A stretch of DNA of 64,000 nucleotides from RYN-230 sp963814645 (GCA_963814645.1 CAWFDX010000004.1:1364001-1428000), one strand, 5' to 3'; counted from the first letter of the stretch, positions 42,623 through 51,073 are shown. Notes: generated by a model not told the origin, from the letters alone. Numbers and translations are program-made.

Positions 42623-43054
42623 GTGAATGGTGCAGTGCAGCGACTCAGCTGCCGGGAGGTGGCGCTGCCCGCGGCCAGGCCTGCCGCCGCGCTGGCCCGG
42701 CAGGCCACCCGGGAGGCGGTGGCGGCCTGGCGGCTCGGTGACCTGGCCGACTCGGCCGTGCTGCTCGTCTCCGAACTGGTCACCAACGCGGTCCTGCATG
42801 CCAGGCCAGACGCGGCCGGGACGGTGGCGGGGACCGTGCTGCGGCTGGAATACGGGGGTGGCTGGCTGCGCATCGAGGTGCACGACACCAGCCCGCACGC
42901 CCCGCGGCCACGTACCCCGGACTGGCTGGACGAATCGGGCTTCGGCCTGATGCTGGTGGACTCGCTGGCCACCAAGTGGGGGGTGCAGCAGACCGCGCAG
43001 GGCAAGGCCGTCTGGGCCGAACTAGACGCCCGGCCGGGCGGTGCCGCCGAGTAG
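42623..43054 (+). CDS. RsbW-like ATP-binding protein
   Basis: A protein of about 143 residues with a histidine-kinase-like ATPase (HATPase_c_2) fold, as in anti-sigma factors. N-box LLVSELVTNAVLHARPDA, G1 IEVHDTSP and G2 ESGFGLMLVDSLATKWGVQ are intact. There is no kinase dimerisation domain. The GTG at 42623 is preferred because upstream in-frame residues are not protein-like. Such proteins regulate sigma factors or serve as signalling partners. It opens the stress-like island. Confidence 0.85.
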   Translation: MNGAVQRLSCREVALPAARPAAALARQATREAVAAWRLGDLADSAVLLVSELVTNAVLHARPDAAGTVAGTVLRLEYGGGWLRIEVHDTSPHAPRPRTPDWLDESGFGLMLVDSLATKWGVQQTAQGKAVWAELDARPGGAAE

Positions 43055-43270
43055 CCGCCGCCCGGCCGGGTCGCACGCTCCCACCCCGCCCGGCCCTTCC
43101 CGCCCGCCTCATCCGCCAGGCATGATTCCGCCCGGTCAGCCCACCCGCCCGCGGCACACACCATCCGCTACGGGTGACACGGCATCCGGTTATTTCCGGG
43201 CAGGCTGGTGCCCAGGGGCCGGCTGGCAGCGCCTGCCCCATGACGCCGTGACCGGGGAAGGACTCTGATC

Positions 43271-43648
43271 ATGAACATGCCCGCACAAGTGGATGTGGAC
43301 GAAGCCACCCAGCAGGCCCTGACCGGGCTGGCCATCGGAGAGCTCGACCTGCTGGCCGAGGGCCTGGAACTGCGGGCCGAGTGGCAGGCCAAGAGCGGCC
43401 TGGACGGCCGGGCCTACTCACTGGTCAAGCTGGCCGCGCTGATCGCCCTGGACGCGCCGCCCGCGTCCTACCTGTGGCAGGTGAGCAACGCGCTGGACGC
43501 CGGGGCCAGCCCAGCCGACCTGCTCGGCGTGCTGTTCGCCATCGCCCCGCAGGTCGGCGGCCCGCGGGTGGTCGCCGCCGCACCGGAAATCATGGTGGCG
43601 CTCGGCCTGTCCCTGCCGCCCGGTCCCGACGACTCGGCTGAGTCCTGA
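43271..43648 (+). CDS. Carboxymuconolactone decarboxylase-like protein without CXXC
   Basis: A 125-residue all-helical protein. SGLDGRAYSLVKLAALIALD and NALDAGASPADLLGVLFAIA, then QVGGPRVVAAAPEIMVALGL, follow the CMD domain pattern. The redox CXXC seen in AhpD is absent, so decarboxylase-like or structural roles are more likely than peroxidase support. It lies 24 bp before the SHOCT gene, on the same strand as the SHOCT and HdeD genes. Confidence 0.8.
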   Translation: MNMPAQVDVDEATQQALTGLAIGELDLLAEGLELRAEWQAKSGLDGRAYSLVKLAALIALDAPPASYLWQVSNALDAGASPADLLGVLFAIAPQVGGPRVVAAAPEIMVALGLSLPPGPDDSAES

Positions 43649-43672
43649 TCCCCACGCGAAGAGGAGCCAGAC

Positions 43673-43975
43673 ATGTTCAGGCGGAGACGTCCCCTGTTGC
43701 GCGCGGCCGCGGTCGGCGGCGGCGCCTACATGGCGGGCAAGCATATGGCCCGGAAGCAGGACGACCAATACGCGGCTGACGCGGACCAGGACCAGCGGAT
43801 CAGCAACCTGGAGCAGCAACCGCAACAGCAGCAACAGCAGCCCGCGCCCGCGGCGGCCGCGCCGGCCAGCTCAGCCACGGTCGATCAGCTGAAGCAGCTT
43901 GCCGATCTGCACCAGCAGGGCGTGCTGACCGACGCCGAGTTCGCCGCGGCCAAGGCCAAGCTGCTGGGCACGTGA
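43673..43975 (+). CDS. SHOCT domain protein
   Basis: A 100-residue protein with an N-terminal short hydrophobic/basic segment (RRRRPLLRAAAVGGGAYMAG), a Gln-rich linker, and a C-terminal SHOCT domain (VDQLKQLADLHQQGVLTDAE then FAAAKAKLLGT). GAGGAG precedes the ATG. SHOCT proteins are thought to mediate oligomerisation at membranes. It is followed 12 bp later by the HdeD gene. Confidence 0.9.
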   Translation: MFRRRRPLLRAAAVGGGAYMAGKHMARKQDDQYAADADQDQRISNLEQQPQQQQQQPAPAAAAPASSATVDQLKQLADLHQQGVLTDAEFAAAKAKLLGT

Positions 43976-43987
43976 CCGGGAAAACCG

Positions 43988-44566
43988 ATGACGACTGGGG
44001 ATGATGACGCGCCACCGGCGGCGCCGGCCATACTGACCGGCTCGTGGCAGGCGGCCATGCTGCTCGGCGCGCTGACGCTGATCCTCGGGATCATCGTCAC
44101 CGCCCATCCGACCGGATCGCTCAACGTGCTCGCGGTCCTGCTCGGCATCCTGCTCATCCTGTCCGGGCTCTTCCACCTGATCCGGGTGTTCGATCCGCGC
44201 GAGCCGCACCGGATCTGGCTCGGCATCGCGGGCCTGCTGTTCATCGTCATCGGCGTGGTGCTGATCCGGCATCTGCACCTGACCAGGTCGCTGATCGGCC
44301 TGATCATCGGCATTACCTGGATCGTCCAGGGGCTGGCCGCGCTGATCGGCGGGATCGGCGGCGGGGCGCGCGAGGGGCGGGCCTGGTGGATCGTGTTCGG
44401 CCTGGTCAGCCTCATCGCGGGCATCGTGGTCGCGGCCACCCCGGCGTCCTCGCTCACCGTGCTGGCCGTGCTGCTCGGCATCTGGTTCATCATCATGGGG
44501 ATCTTCGAGATCATCGGAGGGTTCATCCTGCGGCACGCGGTGCAGCGGCAACTGACCCACGTTTAG
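43988..44566 (+). CDS. HdeD family membrane protein
   Basis: A 192-residue integral membrane protein with six predicted helices arranged as three similar pairs, e.g. AAMLLGALTLILGIIVTAHP, GIAGLLFIVIGVVLIRHLHL and GLVSLIAGIVVAATPASSLT. This is the HdeD/DUF308 pattern, linked in E. coli to acid resistance. It probably forms an operon with the SHOCT and CMD-like genes. Confidence 0.92.
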   Translation: MTTGDDDAPPAAPAILTGSWQAAMLLGALTLILGIIVTAHPTGSLNVLAVLLGILLILSGLFHLIRVFDPREPHRIWLGIAGLLFIVIGVVLIRHLHLTRSLIGLIIGITWIVQGLAALIGGIGGGAREGRAWWIVFGLVSLIAGIVVAATPASSLTVLAVLLGIWFIIMGIFEIIGGFILRHAVQRQLTHV

Positions 44567-44577
44567 GCCAGCGTGGA

Positions 44578-44609
44578 TCAGGCCGAGCGGTGGTCAGGCC
44601 GAGCGGTGG
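44578..44609. repeat. 16-bp tandem duplication spanning the antiporter stop codon
   Basis: TCAGGCCGAGCGGTGG occurs at 44578-44593 and 44594-44609, identical. TCA at 44594-44596 is the minus-strand stop (TGA); the other copy lies immediately downstream of that stop. Confidence 0.93.
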
Positions 44610-45853
44610 TGCCGGATGAGCCTGCGCTCGGCTAGTTGCGGCAGATCCGGGTCACTGGGCGCCAGGGTCAGCGCCGGCCCGTACCGGCGGGCCAGCGGGT
44701 CCGCGCTGACCCCGTGCAGCAACACGCTGAGCAGCACGGTGAAGGAGATGATGGCGACCGGGCGTTCCGCCACGGCCGGGCCCAGGTCTTCCAGCGCGAG
44801 CAGGGCGAAGACCACCGAGGCCAGGCCGCGCGGGCCGAACCAGCCGATGAACAGCACCGGCGTCCGGCCGAGCCGCCGGCCAGCCAGCGCCAGCGCCACC
44901 GGCAGCATCCGGATCACGGTCAGGCTGAGCAGCGCATAGCCGGCCGTGGCCCAGGACAGGGCCTGTAGCGCGGGCACCACGGCGATGGCCCCGAAGGCCA
45001 GCCAGACCAGCAGCGATACCAGGCCGCCGGTCTCCTCAACGAACGGCACCAGGCGCTCACCGCCGCGGCCGCTCAGCGCGCGATAGGCCAGGCCACCCAC
45101 GAACGCGGCGATGAACCCATTGCCGTGCAGCGCGAGCGAGGCGGCGTAGGCGCAGGCGGCCAGGGCCAGCACGGCCGGGCCGGCGAAGCCGTCGGCGGCC
45201 CAATCCCGGCGGCGGGCCACCTGGACCAGCCAGCCGCCGACGCCGCCGACCACCGCGCCGATCAGGACGCCCAGCACCAGCTCGGCCACCGCTTCCGCCG
45301 GGCCGATGCTGTGCTCGTGCGCCGCGGTTGCGGCCCCGGCCAGCGCGATCAGCACGAACGGCGTGGCGATCCCGTCGTTGAGCCCGCTCTCCACGTTGAT
45401 CAGCCGCCGGATCCGGGCCGGCACGGCGGGGTTCACCATCAGACCGGCGCCGAGCGCGGCGTCGGTCGGGGCCAGGGCCGCGCCGACCAGCAGGGCGAGC
45501 CAGCCGGTCAGCCCAGGGAACAGGGCCAGCGCCAGCAGCGTGCCCAGGCCGATGGTCAGCGGCAGCCCGATGCCCAGCAGCCGCAGGCACAGTCCGGCGT
45601 CGTCGCGCAGGTCCCGCAGACCGACCCGGGACGCGTCGGAGAACAGAACCAAAACCAGGGTCGCCTCGGCCAGGGCCTTGACCGTCTGCGGCGTCGGGGC
45701 GATAGACAGCGGGGTCAGCGGGCCGTGCGTGAGCAGCACGCCGGCCAGCACGAAGGCGATCGGCGCGGTGACGTCGAACCGCTCCAGCCGGGCGGACAGC
45801 GTCCCCCAGCCGAACAGCAGCGCGGCGACGATCGCGAGATCCGATACGCTCAT
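44594..45853 (-). CDS. CPA1/NhaP-type cation:proton antiporter
   Basis: A 419-residue membrane protein with about 12 helices. Family landmarks are TLVLVLFSDASRVGLRDLRD, the unwound-helix region ALAPTDAALGAGLMVNPAVP and the ion-site RRLINVESGLNDGIATPFVL (ND). GWFGPRGLASVVFALLAL is also diagnostic. There is no C-terminal RCK domain. It exchanges Na+ or K+ for H+. The upstream region carries two TCATCC-N5-GGATGA sites shared with a third gene in this island. Confidence 0.93.
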   Translation of the reverse strand: MSVSDLAIVAALLFGWGTLSARLERFDVTAPIAFVLAGVLLTHGPLTPLSIAPTPQTVKALAEATLVLVLFSDASRVGLRDLRDDAGLCLRLLGIGLPLTIGLGTLLALALFPGLTGWLALLVGAALAPTDAALGAGLMVNPAVPARIRRLINVESGLNDGIATPFVLIALAGAATAAHEHSIGPAEAVAELVLGVLIGAVVGGVGGWLVQVARRRDWAADGFAGPAVLALAACAYAASLALHGNGFIAAFVGGLAYRALSGRGGERLVPFVEETGGLVSLLVWLAFGAIAVVPALQALSWATAGYALLSLTVIRMLPVALALAGRRLGRTPVLFIGWFGPRGLASVVFALLALEDLGPAVAERPVAIISFTVLLSVLLHGVSADPLARRYGPALTLAPSDPDLPQLAERRLIRHHRSA

Positions 45854-45886
45854 CGGCCCCAGCCTCCGGCTCAGGTGGCTCGCCGC

Positions 45887-45941
45887 GCATCATCCGGGCT
45901 GGATGACGCTTGCCGGGGGGCTGATCATCCGCTCCGGATGA
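45887..45941. promoter_or_regulatory. Two TCATCC-N5-GGATGA inverted repeats
   Basis: Site 1 (45887-45909) has arms GCATCATCC and GGATGACGC around GGGCT. Site 2 (45925-45941) has TCATCC and GGATGA around GCTCC. Both have exactly five-base centres. They lie between the divergent antiporter and GAP-family genes. The same element recurs at 51053-51073. Confidence 0.7.
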
Positions 45942-46022
45942 GGCGGCCCACCATCGCGGTGCGGCATCGTCGGGCCAGGAACGGGACAACGGCCCCGCGA
46001 CCGTGCGGCAGGCGGTGGAAGC

Positions 46023-46667
46023 ATGTGGCTCGATCTGCTGCTCATCGGCCTGGGCATAACGCTGGAACCGTTCCCCATTACCGGCTTCATCCTGCTGCTC
46101 AGCGCGGAGCGCGGCACCTATAAAGGGCTGGCCTTCATTCTCGGCTGGCTGGCCTGCCTGGTCGTGGTGATCGCCGGCGTCTTCCTGCTCACCGGGAACC
46201 AGCCACCCAAGCCGCAGACCCCGCCGTCGAATGCCCTGCTAGCGCTCAAGATCGCTATTGGCATCGTGCTGATCGTGATCGCGGTGCGGCAGCACCGCCG
46301 GCGGGGCCGCCCCCGTAAGCCGCCGGCCTGGATGTCCCGGCTGGACCACATGTCGCTCTGGGCCGCGGCTGGCCTGGCCGCGTTCCTGCAGCCCTGGACG
46401 CTGGTGGCGGCGGGCGCTGGGACGATCGCCGAGGCCAAGCTGAACACCGCGGGCAGCTACCTGATGCTGCTGGCGTTCTGCCTGCTAGCCACGTCCAGCT
46501 ACCTGGTCATGGAGCTGTACGCGACGTTCGCGCCCAAGGCCGCCGCGCCCCGGCTCCAGCAGTTGCGCACCTGGCTGGACACACACACCGATCAGATGAT
46601 CATCGGGATCTGCCTGCTGCTCGGCTTCTGGCTCACCGGCAAGAGCCTCTACCTGCTGGTCGGTTAG
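46023..46667 (+). CDS. GAP (Sap, sulfolipid-1-addressing) family membrane protein
   Basis: A 214-residue protein with about six transmembrane helices. DLLLIGLGITLEPFPITGFI, SAERGTYKGLAFILGWLACL, PALKIAIG-like helix 3 and SLWAAAGLAAFLQPWTLVAA are characteristic of GAP-family proteins, related to the mycobacterial glycopeptidolipid/sulfolipid addressing proteins and distantly to LysE exporters. A role in export of surface lipids is inferred only by family. A decayed membrane gene follows 5 bp later. Confidence 0.9.
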   Translation: MWLDLLLIGLGITLEPFPITGFILLLSAERGTYKGLAFILGWLACLVVVIAGVFLLTGNQPPKPQTPPSNALLALKIAIGIVLIVIAVRQHRRRGRPRKPPAWMSRLDHMSLWAAAGLAAFLQPWTLVAAGAGTIAEAKLNTAGSYLMLLAFCLLATSSYLVMELYATFAPKAAAPRLQQLRTWLDTHTDQMIIGICLLLGFWLTGKSLYLLVG

Positions 46668-46671
46668 CCGG

Positions 46672-47120
46672 ATGCGGCGCTCTGAGCAGCCCCTTCAGCC
46701 CGGTCCTGCGCCGCGGCCGCGGCGCCAGGGTGAGAGCCGCTGGCCGATGGGGCTGGCCGTGCTCGCCGCGGGCGGCCTGCGCGCGGCGCTGCCCCCGGCC
46801 CTGCGCAACGGCGATGCCCGGTGGGCCTACATCGTGCTCATCGCGGTCCTGCTCGGCATCCTGATCATCGGTGACCCCGGCCGTATCGACCGCGACAAGA
46901 CCTGGCTGCGGGTGCTGACCGGGTCGCTGAGTTCGCCGGGCCCGGCTGGGTGCCGACGTTCCTCGACTACCTGCACCTCGCGTTCTCCGCCGCGATGGCC
47001 TTCAGCCCCACCGACGTCTCGCCGATCCGGCCCTGGGCCAAGCTGATGATGATGGCGGAGGAAGCGGTCTCGCTGGTCGTCGCGGTGCTCGTCATCGCCC
47101 GCGGTGAACATCTTGCACTT
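46672..47120 (+). pseudogene. Decayed integral membrane protein gene (internal deletion and frameshift)
   Basis: The first frame gives RWPMGLAVLAAGGLRAALPP and LIAVLLGILIIGDPGRIDRD, the first part of an actinobacterial membrane protein of about 210 residues. Near 46925 it jumps in another frame to the family's C-terminal part: EFAGPGWVPTFLDYLHLAFS, AMAFSPTDVSPIRPWAKLMM and EEAVSLVVAVLVIARG. About 90 middle residues including two helices are missing, and a further frame change near 47103 affects the end (VNIL). The family is recognised by memory of its FSPTDV...RWAKL motif; its function is unknown. Confidence 0.7.
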
Positions 47121-47213
47121 AACCACGAGCAGCAGCAGGCCACACCGGCCGCCGTTATCCGGCGGGCCGGCCCGGCCAGCTGCTGGTGCCGTGCGGCAGT
47201 CGCTGAAAGCTGG

Positions 47214-47708
47214 TTAGGACGCGCTCTCGCCGTGCAGCGCCTCCTGGAGTTCCTGCTCGCCTTGCTTGGACAGCGAGGTCTTCAGCACGGTGCCGCCGTA
47301 CTTGCTCATCGCCTCGATGGCCTTGTCCGGGGTCACCTTCTCCACCATCAGGAACAGTGCGGACGTGCCGGGCTGGATCATGCCGCGGACCTGGTCCTCG
47401 AACTGCTTGTCAATGCCGGTCTTGGTCACCTTGCCCATCAGCGCGCCCATGCCCGCGCCCACGGCCATGCCGAAGACCGGGATGAAGAACAGCAGGCCGA
47501 ACAGCAGGCCCCAGAACATGCCCCAGGTCGCGCCGCCGCCGACCGGATGGTGGCTGGTATGCACGTGGTACTTGCCTTCGTGATCGCGGACGATGACCGC
47601 GATCGCATCGGGCTCGATGATCAGGTCCCGGGACAGCCGCCGGGCCTCTTCGGCCGCTTCCTCGGCGGTGGCCTCGTCCGGGTAACCGATCGCGATCAGC
47701 TCTGACAT
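47214..47708 (-). CDS. DUF1269 family membrane protein
   Basis: A 164-residue protein. The N-terminal MSELIAIGYPDEATAEEAAE and the central glycine-rich hairpin (ATWGMFWGLLFGLLFFIPVF, GMAVGAGMGALMGKVTKTGI) are diagnostic of DUF1269. The C-terminal half (FEDQVRGMIQPGTSALFLMV) is also conserved. It is probably membrane-associated; members are often linked to stress responses. Upstream (47709-47911) are inverted repeats shared with the MalT-like gene. Confidence 0.9.
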   Translation of the reverse strand: MSELIAIGYPDEATAEEAAEEARRLSRDLIIEPDAIAVIVRDHEGKYHVHTSHHPVGGGATWGMFWGLLFGLLFFIPVFGMAVGAGMGALMGKVTKTGIDKQFEDQVRGMIQPGTSALFLMVEKVTPDKAIEAMSKYGGTVLKTSLSKQGEQELQEALHGESAS

Positions 47709-47775
47709 GGTTGCTCTCTTTCTGTACCGGCCAGCAGGGAACCGGCCCAGTCCATCAAGGCCAGTGCCGGTCCCG

Positions 47776-47840
47776 GCCCACCCGTGACGGGTGATAAGCG
47801 CTGTACCGGGCAAAAATGCCCAGCCGAATCTCACCCGTGA
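47776..47840. promoter_or_regulatory. GGGTG/CACCC inverted repeat and CGAATCTCACC motif
   Basis: CACCC-GTGAC-GGGTG (about 47780-47794) is a perfect inverted repeat with a five-base centre. CGAATCTCACCC follows near 47825. Both lie between the DUF1269 gene and the divergent 81-residue protein. A near-identical CGAATCTCACC recurs upstream of the MalT-like regulator at about 50975. Confidence 0.5.
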
Positions 47841-47911
47841 TGAGTGGGGTGCGGCAGGCGGCCACGCGGCAGCGTGGGAGACACCGCGTAGGCCGACTTG
47901 CTGGGGGCTCC

Positions 47912-48157
47912 GTGACATCGCCGTACTACGAGATCCGGGTCGCTGGGGTGCTGCCACCGGAGGCCTTGCTGGACTTCGAGCGGCTGACCGCCTCGGTGGA
48001 GCCGGTGGAGACCGTGGTCCATGGCCCGCTGCGGGATCAGGCCGCGCTGCACGGGCTGCTGGCCCGGCTGCAGACGTACGGAGTGGAGGTGCTTGAGGTG
48101 CGCCGCCTGCACGAGCAGCAGCCCGGGCCCCCGGCCGCTGAGCAGCCGGGGGAGTGA
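47912..48157 (+). CDS. Small conserved hypothetical protein, 81 residues
   Basis: Starts at GTG with MTSPYYEIRVAGVLPPEALL, followed by VETVVHGPLRDQAALHGLLA and GVEVLEVRRLHEQ. This alpha/beta pattern with GPLxDQAALHGLL is recognisable from many actinobacterial genomes as a small stand-alone protein without assigned function. The start was chosen because upstream in-frame codons are not protein-like. It converges on the MalT-like regulator gene. Confidence 0.7.
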   Translation: MTSPYYEIRVAGVLPPEALLDFERLTASVEPVETVVHGPLRDQAALHGLLARLQTYGVEVLEVRRLHEQQPGPPAAEQPGE

Positions 48158-48174
48158 CCCGCCTGGCCGGGCGA

Positions 48175-50871
48175 TCAGAGCAGCTTCAGCTGCCTGGCCC
48201 GGCGCACCGCCTCGCCCCGGTGGGCCACCGACAGCTTCCGGTAGATGCTCCGCAGATGGGTCTTGACGGTGTTCACCGAGATGTACATCTCGGTGGCGAT
48301 CTCCACTGTGCTCAGCATCCCAGCCAGATGCTGGAGCACCTCACGCTCGCGGTCGCTGAGCGGCTCGATCACCGGGGGAGCGGGCTGGCCGTCCGGCGCC
48401 CCGGCCGGGGGCACGCCGGCCGCCTGGCTGACCATGCTGGGCTCCAGCAGTTCGCGGTAGGCGAGGGCCAGTTCGGGGTCGCTGCGCAGCACCGGCCGGA
48501 GCCAGGCCCGCTCCATCGCGAACGGCAGCCTGAGCTGTTCCGGCCGGGCTAGCCGGAGCGCCCGCTCCAGGGCCCGGCGGCCGCGGACCGGGTCGCCGGT
48601 CTCGTAGCTGAGCCGCGCCTCGACCAGGCACGCCGCCAGGCTGGCGTCGTCGGCCTCGGCGGTCCGGTCCCGGGCTGCCCCCAGCGCCTGCCGGGCGCCC
48701 TGGTGGTCGCCGGCCACCAGCCGGGCGTGCGCCAGCGTGACGGCGGCCAGCCCGGTGCGCGCCCCGGCCCGGCCGGCCGCGATCACCGCCGCCTGCACGT
48801 CGCCGGCCGCGGCACAGGCCCGGGACCTGAGCAGGGTCAGCCTGAGCTCCAGCCAGCGCGGCGGCTGCCAGCCCTGCCCGGCCCGCTGGATCATCTCCGC
48901 GGCCGCGGCCGGACGGCCCTGGGCCAGCCGCAGCTGCGCCGCCACCAGCCAGGCCACCGCGCTGATCAGCCGGTCCGGGGTTTCCCGCAACGCGGCGTCG
49001 GCCAGCTTGAGCTGGTTGTGCGCCTGGTGCAGCTGGGCGCGCTGCAGGTGCACTGCCGCGGCGGCCACGGCCGCGGCCGGGCCGGGCCGCTCGGCCAGCT
49101 CACCGCTGGCGCTCTCGGCGGCCGCGGCGGCCTCGGTGAGCAGCCCGGCCGCGTGGCCAAGCCGTCCCCGCAGCGACTTCAGCAGGGCCAGGTAGCCGAG
49201 GCAGTCGGCGCGCTCGAACGCACTGTCCGGGGTGCAGGCCGCGGCCGAGCCGGCCGCGAAACTGGCCACCGCGTCGTCGAGGTGATCCGACCAGAGCTCC
49301 GCCAGGCCGCGGCCCGCCAGGACCTGCGCGCGAATCCCAGGGTGCTCGGCCAGCTGGCCCGGCGGCAAGCGGCGGAGCAGCGCACCGGCCCGGTCCACGG
49401 CCCGCGCTGCGGCGTCGAAATCGCCGGCCTGGCGAGCCCAGGCCAGCCGGGTCAGCGCCGCGGCCAGCCGGCCGGGCAGCTCAGCCCTGGGCGGCAGCCG
49501 GTCCAGCCCGGTCTCGGCCGCAGCCAGCGAGGAGTCGCACAGGTCCCGGGCGCCGTCGGACAGTTCCACCGCGGCTGACATGAGCAGTTGCTGCGGCTGG
49601 GCCGACGACGCGGGCCGGGGCATCTGGCGGAACACTTCGGTCAGCGAATGATCGCGGCGCGGCTCGATCAGCTGGCCGATGGCCAGCTCATCGAGGATGA
49701 TCTCAGCGGCCAGCGGCCAGTCACCAGCGTCGGCCGCATGCTGCACGGCTTCCGGGAGCCGGCCGCGGCGCTGATACCAGCGGGCGGCTTGCCGGTGCAG
49801 GGCTGGCATCCGGCCCGGGCAGTCGTTGCGCAGCTTCAGCCGGAGCACGGCGCCGAACAGCGAGTGGTACCGGTACCAGCCGTGGCCGAGTGGCTGGACG
49901 AACGCATTGGCCCGGGCCAGCGCGTTCAGCATCTCGGGTGCGTTCGGGTCGCCGGTGAACTCGCTGGCCAGGTCGGTGCTGACGGAGTCCAGGATGCTGG
50001 TGCGCAGCAGCAGGTTGCGTACCTCGGCGGGCTGGGCGTTGAGCACCTCGTCGACCAGGTAGCTGGTCACCGCGCTGTCCTCGGCCTCGAGTTCCTTGAC
50101 GAACTGCTCGGGGTCAGGATGGCCGTCCAGGGACAGTGCCGCCAGCCGCAGCCCGGCCGCCCACCCCTCGGTCCGCTGGGTCAGCCGCTGCACTGCCGCC
50201 CGGGACAGGCTGATGTCATGGTGCGCCAGCAGCAGGCTGGACTCGGCCACGCTGAAGGCCAGGTCGCTGGCCCGGATCTCGGTCAGGTCACCGGCCAGCC
50301 GGAACCGGTGCAGCGGCAGCAGTGGGTCCATCCGTGAGGAGATCACCAGGTGCAGCGCCGGGCGGGCCGAACGCAGCAGGTAGCCGACCCCGTCCAGCAC
50401 GGCCGGCTCGCTCACCAGGTGGAAATCGTCCAGCACCAGGACCACCGGCGCGTCCTGCCCGGCCAGCACCGAGGCCAGCCGGAGCAGGAAGTCGTGGTCC
50501 ACGGCATCACGGGCCGGCCCCGGCACGACCCGTGGCACCGTGATGCCAGACCGGCGCAGCGCGGCCACGACGTAGGACCAGAACACCGTGGGCCGGTTGT
50601 CATACCGGTCCACGGTGATCCAGGCGACCCGGCTGGGGCCGGCCGTCCCCGCTGCCCACGACGCGAGCGCCATCGTCTTGCCGGCCCCTGGCGGCCCGGT
50701 CAGAATAGTGAGCGGGCCATCCGCCCCCTGCGCGATGAGCTTGTCGATCCGCGGCCGCCCTACCACCCAGCCAGGCAGGACCGGTCGGATGATCTTGGAG
50801 ATCAGGACCGGATCCTCGGCTGCCGCCACGCTCGGGCGGGACGGTGCAGGTACGTACGTGCTCGACGCCAT
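48175..50871 (-). CDS. MalT-like LuxR-family transcriptional regulator
   Basis: An 898-residue signal-transduction ATPase of the MalT/LAL type. Residues 22-40 (VLISKIIRPVLPGWVVGRP) are the MalT-type opening. Walker A is GPPGAGKT (59-66) and Walker B is VVLVLDDFHLVSEPA. TPR-like helices follow, and the LuxR HTH near the C-terminus is LSDREREVLQHLAGMLSTVE then IATEMYISVNTVKTHLRSIY. It may control the stress-like genes around it, whose promoters share inverted repeats, but this is inference. Confidence 0.92.
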   Translation of the reverse strand: MASSTYVPAPSRPSVAAAEDPVLISKIIRPVLPGWVVGRPRIDKLIAQGADGPLTILTGPPGAGKTMALASWAAGTAGPSRVAWITVDRYDNRPTVFWSYVVAALRRSGITVPRVVPGPARDAVDHDFLLRLASVLAGQDAPVVLVLDDFHLVSEPAVLDGVGYLLRSARPALHLVISSRMDPLLPLHRFRLAGDLTEIRASDLAFSVAESSLLLAHHDISLSRAAVQRLTQRTEGWAAGLRLAALSLDGHPDPEQFVKELEAEDSAVTSYLVDEVLNAQPAEVRNLLLRTSILDSVSTDLASEFTGDPNAPEMLNALARANAFVQPLGHGWYRYHSLFGAVLRLKLRNDCPGRMPALHRQAARWYQRRGRLPEAVQHAADAGDWPLAAEIILDELAIGQLIEPRRDHSLTEVFRQMPRPASSAQPQQLLMSAAVELSDGARDLCDSSLAAAETGLDRLPPRAELPGRLAAALTRLAWARQAGDFDAAARAVDRAGALLRRLPPGQLAEHPGIRAQVLAGRGLAELWSDHLDDAVASFAAGSAAACTPDSAFERADCLGYLALLKSLRGRLGHAAGLLTEAAAAAESASGELAERPGPAAAVAAAAVHLQRAQLHQAHNQLKLADAALRETPDRLISAVAWLVAAQLRLAQGRPAAAAEMIQRAGQGWQPPRWLELRLTLLRSRACAAAGDVQAAVIAAGRAGARTGLAAVTLAHARLVAGDHQGARQALGAARDRTAEADDASLAACLVEARLSYETGDPVRGRRALERALRLARPEQLRLPFAMERAWLRPVLRSDPELALAYRELLEPSMVSQAAGVPPAGAPDGQPAPPVIEPLSDREREVLQHLAGMLSTVEIATEMYISVNTVKTHLRSIYRKLSVAHRGEAVRRARQLKLL

Positions 50872-50950
50872 TGGCCACCTCTAGACCGGCGAGCGTCTCC
50901 CCGGCTCGGCTGCGCGGCCAGCCCGCCTGACTATCTTTCTTTCCCGGCCC

Positions 50951-50994
50951 TGGGTGAGATGTCATCACCCCACCCGAATCTCACCAGGGTGAGA
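50951..50994. promoter_or_regulatory. Inverted repeats upstream of the MalT-like regulator
   Basis: GGGTGA-GATGTCA-TCACCC (50952-50970) is followed by TCTCACC-AG-GGTGAGA (about 50979-50994), perfect arms with a two-base centre, inside CGAATCTCACC. The latter matches the motif near 47825. Positions 80-125 bp before the regulator start suit an activator or autoregulatory site. Confidence 0.55.
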
Positions 50995-51052
50995 CAAAAC
51001 GCCCTGACCGCGCGGGGCCGGGCCGGATCGGGCCGGCCGAGGCCCGCGAGCG

Positions 51053-51073
51053 GCATCATCCCCGGTGGATGAT
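51053..51073. promoter_or_regulatory. Third TCATCC-N5-GGATGA inverted repeat
   Basis: GCATCATCC-CCGGT-GGATGAT, five-base centre as at 45887 and 45925. Its right arm contains the upstream-most ATG (51069) of the repeat-protein frame, which argues that the true start is the later GTG at 51108. Confidence 0.65.
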
